Shown here one piece after another: positions 31,166 through 42,664 of a stretch of DNA of 64,000 nt. A model generated the notes under the pieces. The model had not been told where the DNA came from. It saw only the letters and a list, made by a program, of their open reading frames with translations, and made no database searches. The stretch comes from Takashimella koratensis (Eukaryota > Basidiomycota > Tremellomycetes > Trichosporonales > Tetragoniomycetaceae), in NCBI GenBank assembly GCA_003116875.1, contig BCKT01000008.1, positions 1,346,275 through 1,410,274 of the forward strand, written 5' to 3'. A program made the translations under genes and the position numbers. Each line of letters opens with the position of its first letter. Position 1 is the stretch's first letter.

Positions 31166-34100
31166 ATGCCTATCGCAGTCAAGCCAACAGACAAGGTCAA
31201 GATTGTCATCGATCGAGGAGGGACTTTCACTGTGAGCTCAGAGCCTCTACGCCAGATCGCTTGACAATACTGACTTGAGATAGGATGTGATTGGAATGTC
31301 CGAGTCGAAGGGCGACAAACTCATCAAGTTGTTGTCGGTAGACCCCGCCAAGTAGGTGATGCTTGCGAAATGCGATCCTTGTTCTAATCTTGCTATAGTT
31401 ACAACGATGCACCTCGTGAAGGCGTGCGCAGAATCCTCGAATGGTTTGAAGAGAAGGCTATTCCCCGGGACTCGTTGATCGACACTTCCAGCATTGAGTA
31501 TCTCCGCATGGGAACGACCGTTGCGTAAGTGCAACTTTATACATGAGCTCACTCGACAGTACCAACGCCCTATTAGAGCGAAAGGGAGAGCGCTGTGCAC
31601 TTCTGATTGTGAGTTTCGATTGCCTGGCTTAATCGCTGACGCCTTGTTAGACCAAAGGCCATGGTGACTGCCTAGAGATCGGCACCCAGCGACGCCCATT
31701 CCTGTTCCAATTGGCTATCAAAAAGGTACTTGAGAGTATCCCAAGCCAAAGCTGACTGTGCAAGCCCGAAGTCTTGTACTCCAAGGTTGTTGAAGTGAAC
31801 GAAAGGATCATCCCGCATATGCCTGAGCTCGGCGACGACATCAAGGGCGGACCGGACGAAACAGGCCGACTTGTCGAGGGTGTCAGCGGGTCTTTCCTTC
31901 GAGAGCTGCAGCCCGTGGGTGAGTGTCATTTGCTGAAGAAGAATGCTGACAGTTTATAGATGTTGCCGAGGTCACTTCGGACCTTCAAAATCTATATGCT
32001 GAAGGGTTCCGATCGGTCGCGATTGTCTTCGCCCACTCGTATCTGTACAACGGCCACGAAAAGGTTGTTGAGAAAATAGCTCAGAGCGTCGGTTTTAAGA
32101 ACATCAGCGTTTCCTCGGATCTGCAAGCCATGATCAACCTGAACTCACGCGGTTCATCGGCGACTGCCGATGCGTATCTCACCCCGGAAATCCGTAGATA
32201 TCTCGATGGATTTGCCGCGGGATTCACAGACAAGTTGGAGACGGATCAGTGCCGCGTCTCTTTTATGCAGTCCGATGGAGCGCTGTGTCATTTCCAGCGC
32301 TTCTCAGGCCTTAAAGCTATTCTTTGTAAGCACTCTCTGGGATAAGCTTGCTAAACATCCTAGCCGGTCCTGCAGGAGGTGTCGTTGGCTTTGCACGGAC
32401 CTCTTATGACCCCAAAGACGCTTCCCCCGTTGTCGGCTTCGACATGGGAGGCACATCGACCGATGTTTCAAGGTTTAGCGGCACATTCGAACACGTTTTC
32501 GAGACTACGACTGCCGGTGTCTCTATTCAGACCCCTCAACTCGACATCAACACTGTCGCCGCGGGAGGTGGTAGTATTCTAACCTTTCAAAATGGTCTTT
32601 TTGCCGCTGGTCCCGAATCGGCCGGGGCTCACCCTGGTCCAGCATGCTACAGGTTAGTAGAAAAAGTGAAGGATCGCTAATGTCGTGTGTAGAAAGGGGG
32701 GGCCACTGACTGTGACCGATGCCAACCTGCTGTTGGGCCGATTGCACATCGACTCTTTCCCAAAGATCTTCGGACCTTCGGAGGACATGCCTGTTGATCT
32801 TGAGATTGTCAAGCAGAAGTTTGAAGATCTCACCAAGACCATCAATAAGGAAATCAACGGGCAGCTCACCCCGGCTGAGGTGGCATGTGGCTTCATCAAC
32901 GTCGGTGAGTCTAGTATCGTAGTGCTGCATAGCCACTGAACGTTATTAGCCAACACCGCGATGGCAAGACCCATCCGGGCTTTGACGGAGCAGCGCGGCT
33001 TCCGAACGGCCGATCACAACCTGTCATGCTTTGGTGGAGCAGGTGGGCAACACGCTACTGCGTTGGCCGGGCTGCTTGGGATGCCCAAGGTCATTGTTCA
33101 CAAGTAAGTAGACCTGTATGAAAGATGGCCAACGACAGGTTCTCCTCCGTGCTCTCGGCGTACGGGATGGCCCTTGCGGACATTGCAGTGGACGTTAGCG
33201 AGGCCTCTGTGCTCGTGTACTCGAACCAGGTCGTACCTGCCATTGTCGCGCGCTTTGAAGAGCTGGAGGTCAAGGGAAAAGAGCAGCTGCTTTCGCAAGG
33301 TGTCGCGCCTGAGACGGTCTTCTATGAGCGCTACCTCAATCTTCGTTACACTGGTTCCGACACCAAACTGATGCTCCCGGAGCCCCAAGACGGAGACTGG
33401 GCCAAGGCCTTCATCGAGACCCACCTTCGGGAATTTGCGTTCACTCTTGAAGCCCCGGTTGAGGTCGACGGGATCCGAGTCAGAGCCGTCTCCAAGGGAG
33501 ATGTCGCCTTTGACGAGGGCGCATCGACGTGGTTGGAGGAGATGGAATCACTTCCGTCTCTTCAGGCTCCCGCTCCCTTTGCATTCAACGAGACTTTCTT
33601 TGAAGAGTTTGGATCGTACACCAAAACACCTCTACACAGGCTGCAGGATCTTGCACCGGGCACTCAGGTTTCTGGTCCAGCCATCATTCTCGATGCGACG
33701 CAGACTGTCCTGCTTCACCCATCCAACGTGGCGAGCATTCTCAAGGGCCATATCATGTGAGTGCTGGGAATAGATGGTGACTGACTTGCAGCGTCGACGT
33801 CGGGACTGGAGAGCGCAAGAAGATTGACACCAAGACCGTCGACCCGATCACTCTGTCCATCTTCGGCCATCGTTTCATGGGCATTGCTGAGCAAATGGGC
33901 CGAACCCTGCAGAAGACCTCTGTCTCTGTGCAGATCAAAGAACGCCTTGAGTGAGTCCTACCATACCGCTCAAGCTGATATGCTAGCTTTTCGTGTGCGA
34001 TCTTTGGTCCGGATGCCGCTTTGGTCGCCAACGCGCCCAATGTCCCCGTCCATCTCGGCTCCATGCAGTACGCTGTAGCATACCAAGCGGAGAAACACAA

Positions 34101-35769
34101 GGGTAATCTTCGACCTGGAGATATCCTCGTCAGCAACCACCCGGAAGCCGGAGGAACACACTTGCCCGACATCACGGTGAGTCTCCAACTAGCTGTTAGC
34201 TGACGGTCCCAGGTGATGCAGCCAGTTTTCGAAGAAGGCACAGACGAAATCGTCTTTTGGGTAGCTGCACGTGGCCATCACACCGATATCGGTGGCTTGG
34301 AGGGCTCTTGTATGCATCCAGACACGACTCATCGTAGCCAAGAGGGAGCTGTCTTCAAATCGACATTTCTGGTTCGAGACGGTGTTTTCAACGAGAAAGA
34401 AGTACGCGACGTTTTCAACGCGTCCGGCGACTTCCCCAACTGTCTGCCCAGTCGTCGTATCGAGGACAACATTTCCGATCTCAAGGCTCAGTGCGCTTCA
34501 TGCGCGGTCGGTAGCTTGCAGATCCACGCGCTGTTCCGTGAATACGGGAAAGAGGTGGTGCAGTTCTACATGAAAGGTGAGCTTGGTGAAAAGATAGCGC
34601 TGACGTCAGCGATCCGTGACAACGCGGAGCTCGCTGTGCGCAACTTTCTCAAGTCTCGAGCCGGGCATGTTCTACGTGCTGAAGAGCGAATGGGTGGGTG
34701 TCAAGCTAGTCCAACGCTGACACATAGACGAGGGTACCCCCATCCGATTGGAAGTCACTATCAACGCCCAGGACGGTTCCGCCAAGTTTGATTTCACCGG
34801 CAGTGGCGAGGAAACCCTAAGTCAATACAATGCGCCCGAGTCAGTTTGTCGCTCGGCCTTGACCTACTCGCTTCGTACCCTGATCGGCACGGACATGCCC
34901 CTGAACGCCGGAGTCCTTGCCCCTATCGACATTGTCATCCCGAAGGGCTCCATCCTGTCCTGCACGGACGAGGCTCCAGTGTATTTGGGAAATGGAGAGA
35001 CTTCTCAGCGTACTGTCGACGTCGTCTTTAAGGCCTTTGAGGCATGCGCCAATTCGCATGGTTCGATGAACTGTGAGAGAGAAACAAAATATCAGCTGAC
35101 TTGTAGCAACCTTGCTGCAATACAAGGAGTTTACCTGGGGCGATTCGACATGTGGAGGAAGCGGAGCGGGGCCGGGCTTCCACGGCGAGCACGCTGTCCA
35201 CGTTAACGTAAGCGGATCGCCCAGGTTGGAGCTAACTGAAGATGACCAACACTCGGATTGGTGATACTGAGATCTTGGAGAGCCGCTTCCCTTGTATCCT
35301 GCGCGAGTTTAGCATCCGCCGTGATTCGGGCGGCAAGGGCAAGTACACCGGTGGATGCGGTATCACTCGTGTGTATGAGGGCCGAGTACCCATGCAGGTC
35401 TTCCACGCCGGCGAAAGGCGGGTCATGGAGCCAGCTGGCTTGCACGGGGGTGGTCCTGGTGAGCGAGGAGTCACCTATTGGAAGCGCAAGAACCGAGATG
35501 GTTCTTACCGGCTCATTCGGACCAGGCCTTGCTTGCACCTCAAGTAAGCTGTATCTCTTGATGACACACTGACCAGCAGGATGGAAGCAGGAGAGGCCTT
35601 TGTCATGTGCAGCCCGGGCGGAGGAGGCTATGGCCCAGTCGAGGACAAAGACGCGGTCTCGGTCGTCCCAGTGAAGATGTCTGCGAGTGTCTCGCCGTAC
35701 AAGCAGCCTCACTCTCGTGCCAATGGCAGTCTTGCCGAATACATCGCCACGCAAGAGTCGTGTGATTAG
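31166..35769 (+). CDS. 5-oxoprolinase / hydantoinase-type ATP-dependent hydrolase
   Basis: A single-chain enzyme with hydantoinase A and B halves, about 1,300 residues, the size of yeast and animal 5-oxoprolinase. It hydrolyses 5-oxo-L-proline, or a related cyclic amide, with ATP. Landmarks in order: [93 protein letters not shown] with [10 protein letters not shown], then the B half with [70 protein letters not shown] and [11 protein letters not shown]. It ends YIATQESCD. Some fourteen introns of 35-60 nt are needed and all junctions I checked keep frame (for example 34578-34609 joining YMK to AIRDNAE). Start 31166 is preferred over the in-frame ATG at 31112. The exact substrate is inferred from family only. 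Confidence 0.92.
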
Positions 35770-36154
35770 AGATTGGAATGCATCACGTGATCTAGCGTGG
35801 GTGACGGTAGTCCGGGCCGGGCAAAAAGATATTAACAAGGGGGAACAGCAGAACAGCGGGCTGCATTTGAGGTCCTTTTATTCTCGTGGAAATTTCCCCT
35901 TGTTTGGCTGTAGGAATTGGGCACCCCTACTGTTACATGCTAGAATGAAGAGCAGAATAGAACTAGCTAGAAGGTCGGTGCTGGAGTTGCTATGATGAGT
36001 TCTAGTTACCACTACGAATCGCAACATATTATCAGCCGCAGAGCTAATGACGTGTCGCTGATTTTCCCCCCATCCGCACGTGACTCGCTCTCGCCCGTTC
36101 CTTATCTCCGCCCGTCACTGGTGTTCTCTCCCTCTCTCCCCCTCATCGCGCATC
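35770..36154. promoter_or_regulatory. Promoter of the third Zn2Cys6 regulator
   Basis: A 385-bp region with TCACGTGA at 35783-35790 and GCACGTGA at about 36076-36083. A CT-rich leader (36110-36150) ends at the start codon. Two CACGTGA boxes in one promoter suggest control by a bHLH factor of Cbf1 type (inference). No gene inside. Confidence 0.45.
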
Positions 36155-38681
36155 ATGGACCAAGATACTCGCCCAGCTGACTCTCAGGACCGGCCCCGGA
36201 GTAGAATCACTCGCAACCGCCCGGCACTTTCGTGTTCGGAATGTATTCGACGGTGGGTTCTTGCTCTCCACACCGTAGACAAGCTCATCCTGTGACAGGA
36301 AAATACGTTGCGACCGCGTAAATCCCTGTGCTCCATGTGTGACGCGAAACAATTCGGATCTCTGCTTCTTCAAGCCGCCAGTCACGTCCAGCAGGTGAGC
36401 AGTCTGTGAAGACTTGGCTGTAACACACAGACGCCCACGCCAAAGACAGCGGACGCAAGAAAAGCGTCAAGATATGTTCGCCGAAGAGGAAAGCAAATCA
36501 GGAGAGAGCCCGAGCTGCGATGAGCAATCCCCCCTCGAAGCTACCGAGAATCATCCTCCATCGCTTCCAATCACTCGACAGGTCGACGTCCAGACTGAGC
36601 CCGCTGTATGGGACATGGAGGACTATCTCAGTATGTGAAACGGTGTTTTACATGCTTATCTTAAAGCGGGCGGGTCCATGTCCGCCAAGCGAGATTTCTC
36701 AGCTGCAGGCCAGAGAAGGGAGAAACAGGCCAACGCTCTATCGGAAGCGGCAGCGCTTGTCGGACCTGCCGGGTCACGGATAGTCTCCTCTACCCTTGAT
36801 CCGCTGTTCGAGACCCTTTTCGAGCAGGTCATTGATAACCTTCCCAAGGACCGCGCGGTCATGGACTTGTTGGTCGCCAGATACTTTTCTTGCGTTTCCT
36901 GGCATTGGCACGGTAAGTTCCGGCTTTATCAGTGCTCATGAGAAGTTCTGCATGCGCCATCTTTCAAAGAGGAGTACATAGTCTTTAGGCAGCTCCTCGA
37001 TGCGGGACATTGGAAAGTGGTTGACCCGTTATGGTTGAGTATCCTCATGATGGTACGTGAGAGAGATCGACAAAGCTGATGTTGGTAGGTACTTTCGGCC
37101 GCGATCAACTCTCTGGAGGGTTATAACCATCCATGTGTGGTCTCACTGGGCTCACAGAATATTGCGAGTCTGCCCAACCAAATGTTCAAGTGTGCTTGTG
37201 CCGCGCTGGGATGCGGAGACTGGCTTGGGGAGCCCAAAATAAGAGCGATTCAGGTGGGTCTGAGATCTACAATCACTAACTGACAGACTATCTGTCTGAT
37301 TAATGCCTACCTGATATGGGAAGCGACGCCCGAGTGAGTCATTTGCTTGGATACCTAGCTGATTGCATAGCTCAACCGGAAAGTTGGAGCGATTCAGTGT
37401 CATTGCGGTGCGATTGTGCCAGGCACTACAGCTCAATGGTATCCCGGATGACCCGGATCAGATCCCTGCTATTGATGACCCCGCCACCGACGGCCTATCC
37501 TCGGCCCTCAAGCGGCAGCTCGCGCTACGCTTGACCTACGTGGTGGCCACCATTGATCAGATGAATCATCGTCTTCGGCTTGCCATTCCACAGGAAGACT
37601 GTCAGTGGAGTGTACTTCGATGCTGACGAGAACAGTGGGGCCCTCGCTTCCTGCCAACTACGACGACGACCAGCTGTCCTTGTACGAAGATTTGGATCCT
37701 GTACCTCGTCCTCATCTGACCGATGCATCCCTCATTGTGAGTTCACTCTTGTGCGTCGCTGACAGCAGATGATTCACTATGAAACGGCATGCATCCAACG
37801 CCGGTACCAAGATCTCATCCGATCGTCCCCTAAGCCTCCATTCCCCTTGTTGAACGATATCACCAGTCGCTTGCTGTAAGTCTTGATCAGAACTGGTCTG
37901 ATGGGTAGAGCTGTCTATGACCGGTATCAGCTAGGGATATCGCCGCCGAATGAGACTCCTACAAAGGCGTGGGCCCGTCGAATGGCTGCGATCAATATCT
38001 GGACGCGCCGGGTCAGGATTGTCCGCCCATGTGAGTAAAGAGAACACGAGAGTGCTGATAGAAGGGATCCAGTTCTATCCTGCAAGAAGAGAGGACGAAG
38101 CCCTTCGCGATATTGTCACGAACAGCGCCAGAGAATTGTTGCGATGCGTTTTAGAGTTGCGGCGAACCAAAGCCCCTTTGGTACGAGGAAGGTGAGTGAC
38201 AGTGTGAGCAATGCTAAAGTAAGCTTCTATCTCATGCACGTCGAGGTAAGTTCAGGTGGCGACAGGACTAACGTATAGTCGTCATTCCTCGTACTCATTC
38301 AACGTGCGTGGCATCTTACGGGCGCGGACGCCGCCAAAGACGATATCTTGCTGGCGTCGATTGTTGCGGTCTTCGAAGACTACTCTAGCTCCCTGTGGCC
38401 AGCGGTCAAACGTGCGGCCGACATTGGTGCAAGTACAAACCGCTTGCTACTGGAGACGCTACAAGACAGGAGACGGTTCCAAGGAATGAACGAGAGGTGA
38501 GGTAGAGCAGTCGCCCGCAACTGACGACAGCTTTGTTCACGCTTTGAAGCGTATTATGAGGACTGTTCGCAAGCAACAGGAAGAAACTGCTGCCCCGATC
38601 GACTTTGCTGAGCTTTTGGCGTTGATCGCGCCCGATTGGCAATCGAACCAGGACTTTTGGCCACCTTTGACATCGATGTAA
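36155..38681 (+). CDS. Zn2Cys6 transcription factor (third of three)
   Basis: A regulator of roughly 650-700 residues. The start is MDQDTRPADSQDRPRSR. The zinc cluster CSECIRRKIRC, DRVNPCAPC, VTRNNSDLC follows the CX2CX6CX5CX2CX8C pattern and is formed across an intron inside IRR. A Glu/Ser-rich linker follows, then the fungal-specific domain with LPKDRAVMDLLVARYF and GQSIRTL-like helices, and the block LALRLTYVVATIDQMNHRL. Later exons include NSARELLRCVLELRRTKAP. It ends ALIAPDWQSNQDFWPPLTSM with TAA at 38679-38681. Ten or more introns make the inner model approximate. It lies between the 5-oxoprolinase-like gene and the HpcH aldolase and could regulate either side. Confidence 0.83.
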
Positions 38682-38719
38682 AGCACATGCATTCCTAGAA
38701 TTCCAGAGGAGGCTCTATA

Positions 38720-39679
38720 TCACCAGCGAGGTGCTACGCCCGCCGCAGCAAAATCCTCGGCGATCCCACGAGTCATGGCAAGGACGTCACCAGTCATGAC
38801 AATGGCTTCGTAACCCTTTTCTCTCGCGGCGATCGCTTGTTTGCCCGGGGCCCATCCGATCACCTTCTTTCCGGCTTTCTTAGCTGTGACAAAGATTCTA
38901 TCAATCGCGGCGAGAAGCGCCGGGTCGTCCTGTTTTAACTGACCCATTGATTGGGCGAGGTCGAATGGTCCCATGAAAATAGCGTCTGCGGTTAGCTTTT
39001 CTCAGTCAGAGACTCACCGACGCCATCGACCGAGCAGATCTCTTCAATATTTTCCACTCCCGTCTTAGTTTCAACCTGACAGATGACGAGGATGGATTTG
39101 TTGGCAAGGGCAGTGTATTCTTCGCCGCTATAAGTTCGCGGCATGCCATTGTTGCCCGGGTATCGGAAGGCTTGATGCGCAAAAGTTGCGCCTGTTCCCC
39201 GGATTCCCTGGGGCACATATCGAGCGCGACTGACGATCAACTCGGCTTGAGCCTGGAGTTAGATGATAAAGGCTGCTCGCTCACCTTTGTTTCAGTCATC
39301 GGGACGATGAATCCATGAGCGCCGGCGTCTAGGACTCGTTTGATCATCCATGATTCCGATCCAAACCCTGGGAGGCGGACAATCTGCGTCAGACGCATCC
39401 TGTCAGATACTTACTGGAGATACGCCGAGGCTGGCAATGACGTGCAAGGAGTCATACACGGAGGCATCATCCTGATTTCCGTGCTCTGCATCCATTACAA
39501 CAAACTATCGTTAGCGTCAAACAGTGGTCACTCACGTCTAAACCAGCTCGCGCCATTCCAGCCAGAATTCGATTGTGGCTAGAACCTGGTAGCTTGTTCA
39601 GTAGCCCATACGCAACCCGCTGCTCATCGAAGCAAGTCAGGAGTGGGTTGACACCCTTCGGAACACTGTTGAGAGGCAT
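38720..39679 (-). CDS. HpcH/HpaI aldolase family protein
   Basis: A class II, metal-dependent aldolase of the 2-dehydro-3-deoxyglucarate/2-keto-3-deoxy-L-rhamnonate/HpcH group, about 280 residues. It should cleave a 2-keto-4-hydroxy acid into pyruvate and an aldehyde. Family landmarks: SLGVSPIVRLPGFGSESWMI, LDAGAHGFIVPMTETKAQAE, ARYVPQGIRGTGATFAHQAF, the metal-binding VICQVETKTGVENIEEI and DAIFMGPFDLAQSMG, then VIGWAPGKQAIAARE. It ends AAGVAPRW. The start at 39677-39679 (MPLNSVPKGVNPLL) is the first ATG; a longer frame begins at a GTG. Four short introns. It shares a 189-bp divergent promoter, with a CCGCGGAC motif, with the FAH-family gene. Confidence 0.9.
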
Positions 39680-39868
39680 GATGGATAGTCTCGTACCGGC
39701 TTGCGGCAGGTGAGGCACCTTTTATCATTTCGTGTTCTGGCCAATTAGCGACTTGGTTTATCTCCGAAGTCCCCTCCGCGGACGACTGGACACCTTATTC
39801 CCGAACCTGAGGTATAAGGTTGTCCTGGGAAATGCTAACAGGACTACCCAGAAGTGTCAAGAGAGAGA
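39680..39868. promoter_or_regulatory. Divergent promoter, HpcH aldolase / FAH hydrolase, with CCGCGGAC
   Basis: In 189 bp between two outward-facing genes, TCCGCGGA at 39775-39782 (CCGCGGAC at 39776-39783) sits close to the midpoint. The same octamer lies in the divergent promoter at 43990 and as an inverted pair at 21218-21247. It is a plausible Zn2Cys6 site that would co-regulate both genes (inference). Confidence 0.45.
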
Positions 39869-40889
39869 ATGTGGAGCCGATTAATTCGTTTTCTGGACAA
39901 GCAGGGCATCGAGCGCTTGGGAGAGCCTTGCGATCCGGAGCAAGATGGTGAGTTCAGGGTAGGGCTGTATTGACTGTAGTGGGTTCTGCCATCAAAAACG
40001 GAGAGAGCGTCTCTGCGTTTATTATTGAAGCAAAGAGTCCTTGGGATGACGGATCGGTGACGAGTCAAAGGGCTACCGTCCACACTGTGAGCAGTTGTCG
40101 GCGCTAGTAGCTAACAACAAGCTGTTGTCCCCCATCGCTCCGAACCAGGTTGGCACTATTCGCTGCACCGGTCTCAGCTACACTGATCATGCCGTAAGTC
40201 CACTTCCGACTTAACACTGATGCCAGGCTGAAATGGGTCTTGCCCTCCCCAAAGTACCGTCTGTCTTCCTCAAGCCGGCAGAAGCCTTGGGAAATCCAAA
40301 CTCAGACGTTTGCATCCCCAAGACTTGTCAAAAGGAGGAGATGGACTGGGAGGTCGAACTCGCGGTTGTTGTTGGAAAGGACTGTCGTGATGTTCCCGAG
40401 GAGGATGCACTGAGCTACGTCCTGGGCTACACCGTCGCCAACGATCTCACTGCGAGGACACATCAGGCTAGCAGTAGTCAGTGGTGCTACGCCAAAGGTA
40501 TGTTGGAGGTACGAGAGAGCTAATCCCAGGCTTTGATGGGTTCTGCCCTCTGGGCCCAGTGCTTGTTTCAGGAAACTCGCTGCCAGACCCACATGTCATC
40601 AAGTTATCTACGCATGTTAACGGGGTACAGAAGCAGTCTGGTTCGGCTTCTTTGATGATTTTCCCTTTGAAGCGGTAACCTTGGGCTGTGGTAATGGCTG
40701 ACAGACAGGGTCGTTTCGTACCTATCTCAGGGATCCACCCTTCGTGCTGGAACAGTCATTATCACCGGCACCCCGCCAGGTATTGGGAGCGGGATGAAGC
40801 CACCTCAGTGGCTGAAAGACGGAGATGAGGTGTGCTGCTGGATCTCTCATGGAATGGGTACATTGGTAAACAAAATCGTGTACGCTTGA
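39869..40889 (+). CDS. Fumarylacetoacetate hydrolase (FAH) family protein
   Basis: A hydrolase or lyase of the FAH superfamily, about 285 residues. Members split carbon-carbon bonds in acylpyruvates (fumarylpyruvate, 2,4-diketo acids) or act as hydratases or decarboxylases. The start MWSRLIRFLDKQGIERLGE matches the N-terminal cap. The core has IRCTGLSYTDHAAEMG, the metal-binding carboxylates in MDWEVELAVVVGKDCRDV and YTVANDLTAR, then GFDGFCPLGPVLV and AGTVIITGTPPGIGSGMKPP. It ends GTLVNKIVYA. Five introns. It is divergent from the HpcH aldolase and ends one base before the stop of the convergent 6PGDH-like gene. Known pathways pair an FAH protein with HpcH or dehydrogenases in sugar-acid and aromatic breakdown, so the neighbourhood fits. 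Confidence 0.91.
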
Positions 40890-40890
40890 G

Positions 40891-41798
40891 CTAGTTTAAC
40901 CTGGGCGTAGCCCGCTCGTACCAATCACGCAATGCAATGAGATCCATTCCATCTTCACCTTCGTACTGCGAAGCGATACGACGATAAAAGTCGGCGGCTC
41001 CTCGATGCATCGCGGTCATGCTGTTATCAGAGAGCTCTGAGTTGACGAAATCGCTAACAGCGTCCATCTCCGCTACCCAGCGATACGCCTTTGAGGGCAT
41101 GGTCTTGAGGGCTCGGGTAATGAAGGCTAGGTTCCCAGGGGAGGTCGCCAAAAGCTCTTCCAACAGGGCGTCGGCGGTGGAGGGTGAGTTGTGGGCGGCG
41201 GCGATGATCATTAGAGCACCAAGAGCTACGAGTCCCTCTGCCATCAGTCCAAGCTTCAAAGATACTCACTGCCGATTCCTCCGTGAGCCATTTTGAGAGA
41301 GCTTGCCGCGCCAACGTCAGCGTTGCGTAGCCGTTTGAAGTGTAAGCCAAAGTCGTTGAGGCTAAGAACCTTTCCCGCGGCTGAGTCATCGAGGGTCGAG
41401 ATGTAAATGATCGGTCGTCGAGTGTCACTGGGAGGATCTCCAATGATGCACCCGTCAACGAAGGGAATGACGCTGTCAAAGAGGTGTCGTATCTTTGACA
41501 AAGATTCGGGATCGATAGCATTACATTCGACGAAAATGGCTGTCGTGTTGACGTGTCGTGCCCGCTCCGCGACCGAACTGGCAACCTGGAACGCTTGGGC
41601 AGGAGGTACGACACTGAGTATGATATCGCTGGAGCGTAAAATGCTGTCCATATCTGTGGGGATCATTCCAGCTTGATTGGCGCGCTCAATGGAAGCTGCA
41701 CTACGTCCGTCGGCAGGGTAGAGAACGCGAGCGGTCGTGTGCCCGGCAAGACCAGCACCCATCATCCCTGGCGCGAGGATAGCTATTGTCGGCGACAT
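40891..41798 (-). CDS. 6-phosphogluconate dehydrogenase-like NAD(P)-binding protein (DUF1932 type)
   Basis: About 285 residues in two domains. The N-terminal Rossmann fold begins MSPTIAILAPGMMGAGLAGH (GxxGxG-like). It continues with IILSVVPPAQAF and TAIFVECNAIDPES. The block VDGCIIGDPPSDTRRPIIYI is the usual end of the nucleotide domain. The all-helical C-terminal domain includes DVGAASSLKMAHGGIG, the catalytic-lysine-type segment, then ALGALMIIAAAHNS and DFYRRIASQYEGE. One intron joins GGIG to the LKLGLMAEGL exon. Such proteins are beta-hydroxyacid dehydrogenases, often for sugar acids such as threonate. The open frame upstream to 41957 is not used because its residues lack family similarity. 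It ends one base from the FAH stop. Confidence 0.87.
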
Positions 41799-41989
41799 CG
41801 TATAGCTGATAGTTCTGACGCCAAGGTGTGATCTGCGTGTCTTATCGAAACTACGACCTTCGGAAATAGTCCATAAATTCGGACGAGAAAATCGGACATG
41901 TGGGCGTACCTTATGTCCGTAACAGTAGAAAAGATGATCCACTCCCAGTGCGTTCAAACAGATACCTCCACCGATCTCATCTCCTCACC
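41799..41989. promoter_or_regulatory. Divergent promoter, 6PGDH-like / cupin
   Basis: A 191-bp interval between outward-facing genes. CGG triplets occur at TTCGGAAATAGTCC (about 41858) and TTCGGACGAG (41879), but the exact CCGCGGAC octamer is absent. Confidence 0.35.
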
Positions 41990-42469
41990 ATGCCCAAGCC
42001 AGAGCTCGAGTTCGTCGACGTGCAGACCCACTTCAAGTGGGAACGTAACAAGGAAGGCTCCTCACAGCAGGTGTTGGCTCACGAGTGAGTAGCAGAGCGT
42101 CTCTGTGCCTGACGTGAGCAGCCCCGAAACCGGAGACATTACCAAGATTGTGACTCGTGACCCTGGGCACGAACAGTTCACTCCCGTTCAAGTCCACGAC
42201 TTTTGGTAGGCCCACGAGAAAGATCAGAGGCTGATGAGCAGGGAGGAGGTATATATCATGGACGGGGCGCTCTTCGACAAGGGATTGAAACAGTGGTTCC
42301 GCAAGGGGATGTACACCTGTCGTCCACCAGGGATGGTAAGTCAGGAGTGGAGCTTCGCTGATCCCAGCTGCATGGGCCTTACAAGACCTGCCCTCACCAA
42401 GGTTGCAAGATGTTTGTCGTTTTGACTTATCCCCAGGGGACGAAGGCGAGTGGCCCGGACAATGCTTAG
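41990..42469 (+). CDS. Small cupin-domain protein (ChrR-like)
   Basis: A single beta-barrel of about 125 residues. MPKPELEFVDVQTHFKWE is followed by DPETGDITKIVTRDPGHEQF and TPVQVHDFWEEVYIMDGALF, the first cupin motif. RKGMYTCRPPGMLHGPYKT carries the second-motif histidine. It ends TKASGPDNA. Two or three short introns. The metal-binding histidine and glutamate pattern (H, EE, H) is typical of anti-sigma ChrR-like or small dioxygenase or isomerase cupins. It could be an isomerase or lyase for a sugar-acid or keto-acid intermediate, but no reaction can be assigned. It lies between the 6PGDH-like gene (divergent) and the TauD gene (convergent). Confidence 0.82.
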
Positions 42470-42664
42470 AATATCTGGATGCATCTTGATGTTTGCCATT
42501 GTGTCGACGAGTCCTCTGCTCCATTGGTATGATCTGTCCTCTACTTTCAAATCCACCGTGCATCAAGTTCTCTAGCCCGTTGTGAATATCCTCTAGTAAG
42601 TACCATTGGGGCCGAAGACCTATTCCTCAATGTAGTTTTAAGAGACAAATGCATCACTGTTCTC

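Noticed and set aside
41799..41957. An N-terminal extension of the 6PGDH-like protein.
   Set aside because: The extra 53 residues lack family similarity and cover the divergent promoter; the internal ATG starts exactly at the Rossmann strand.
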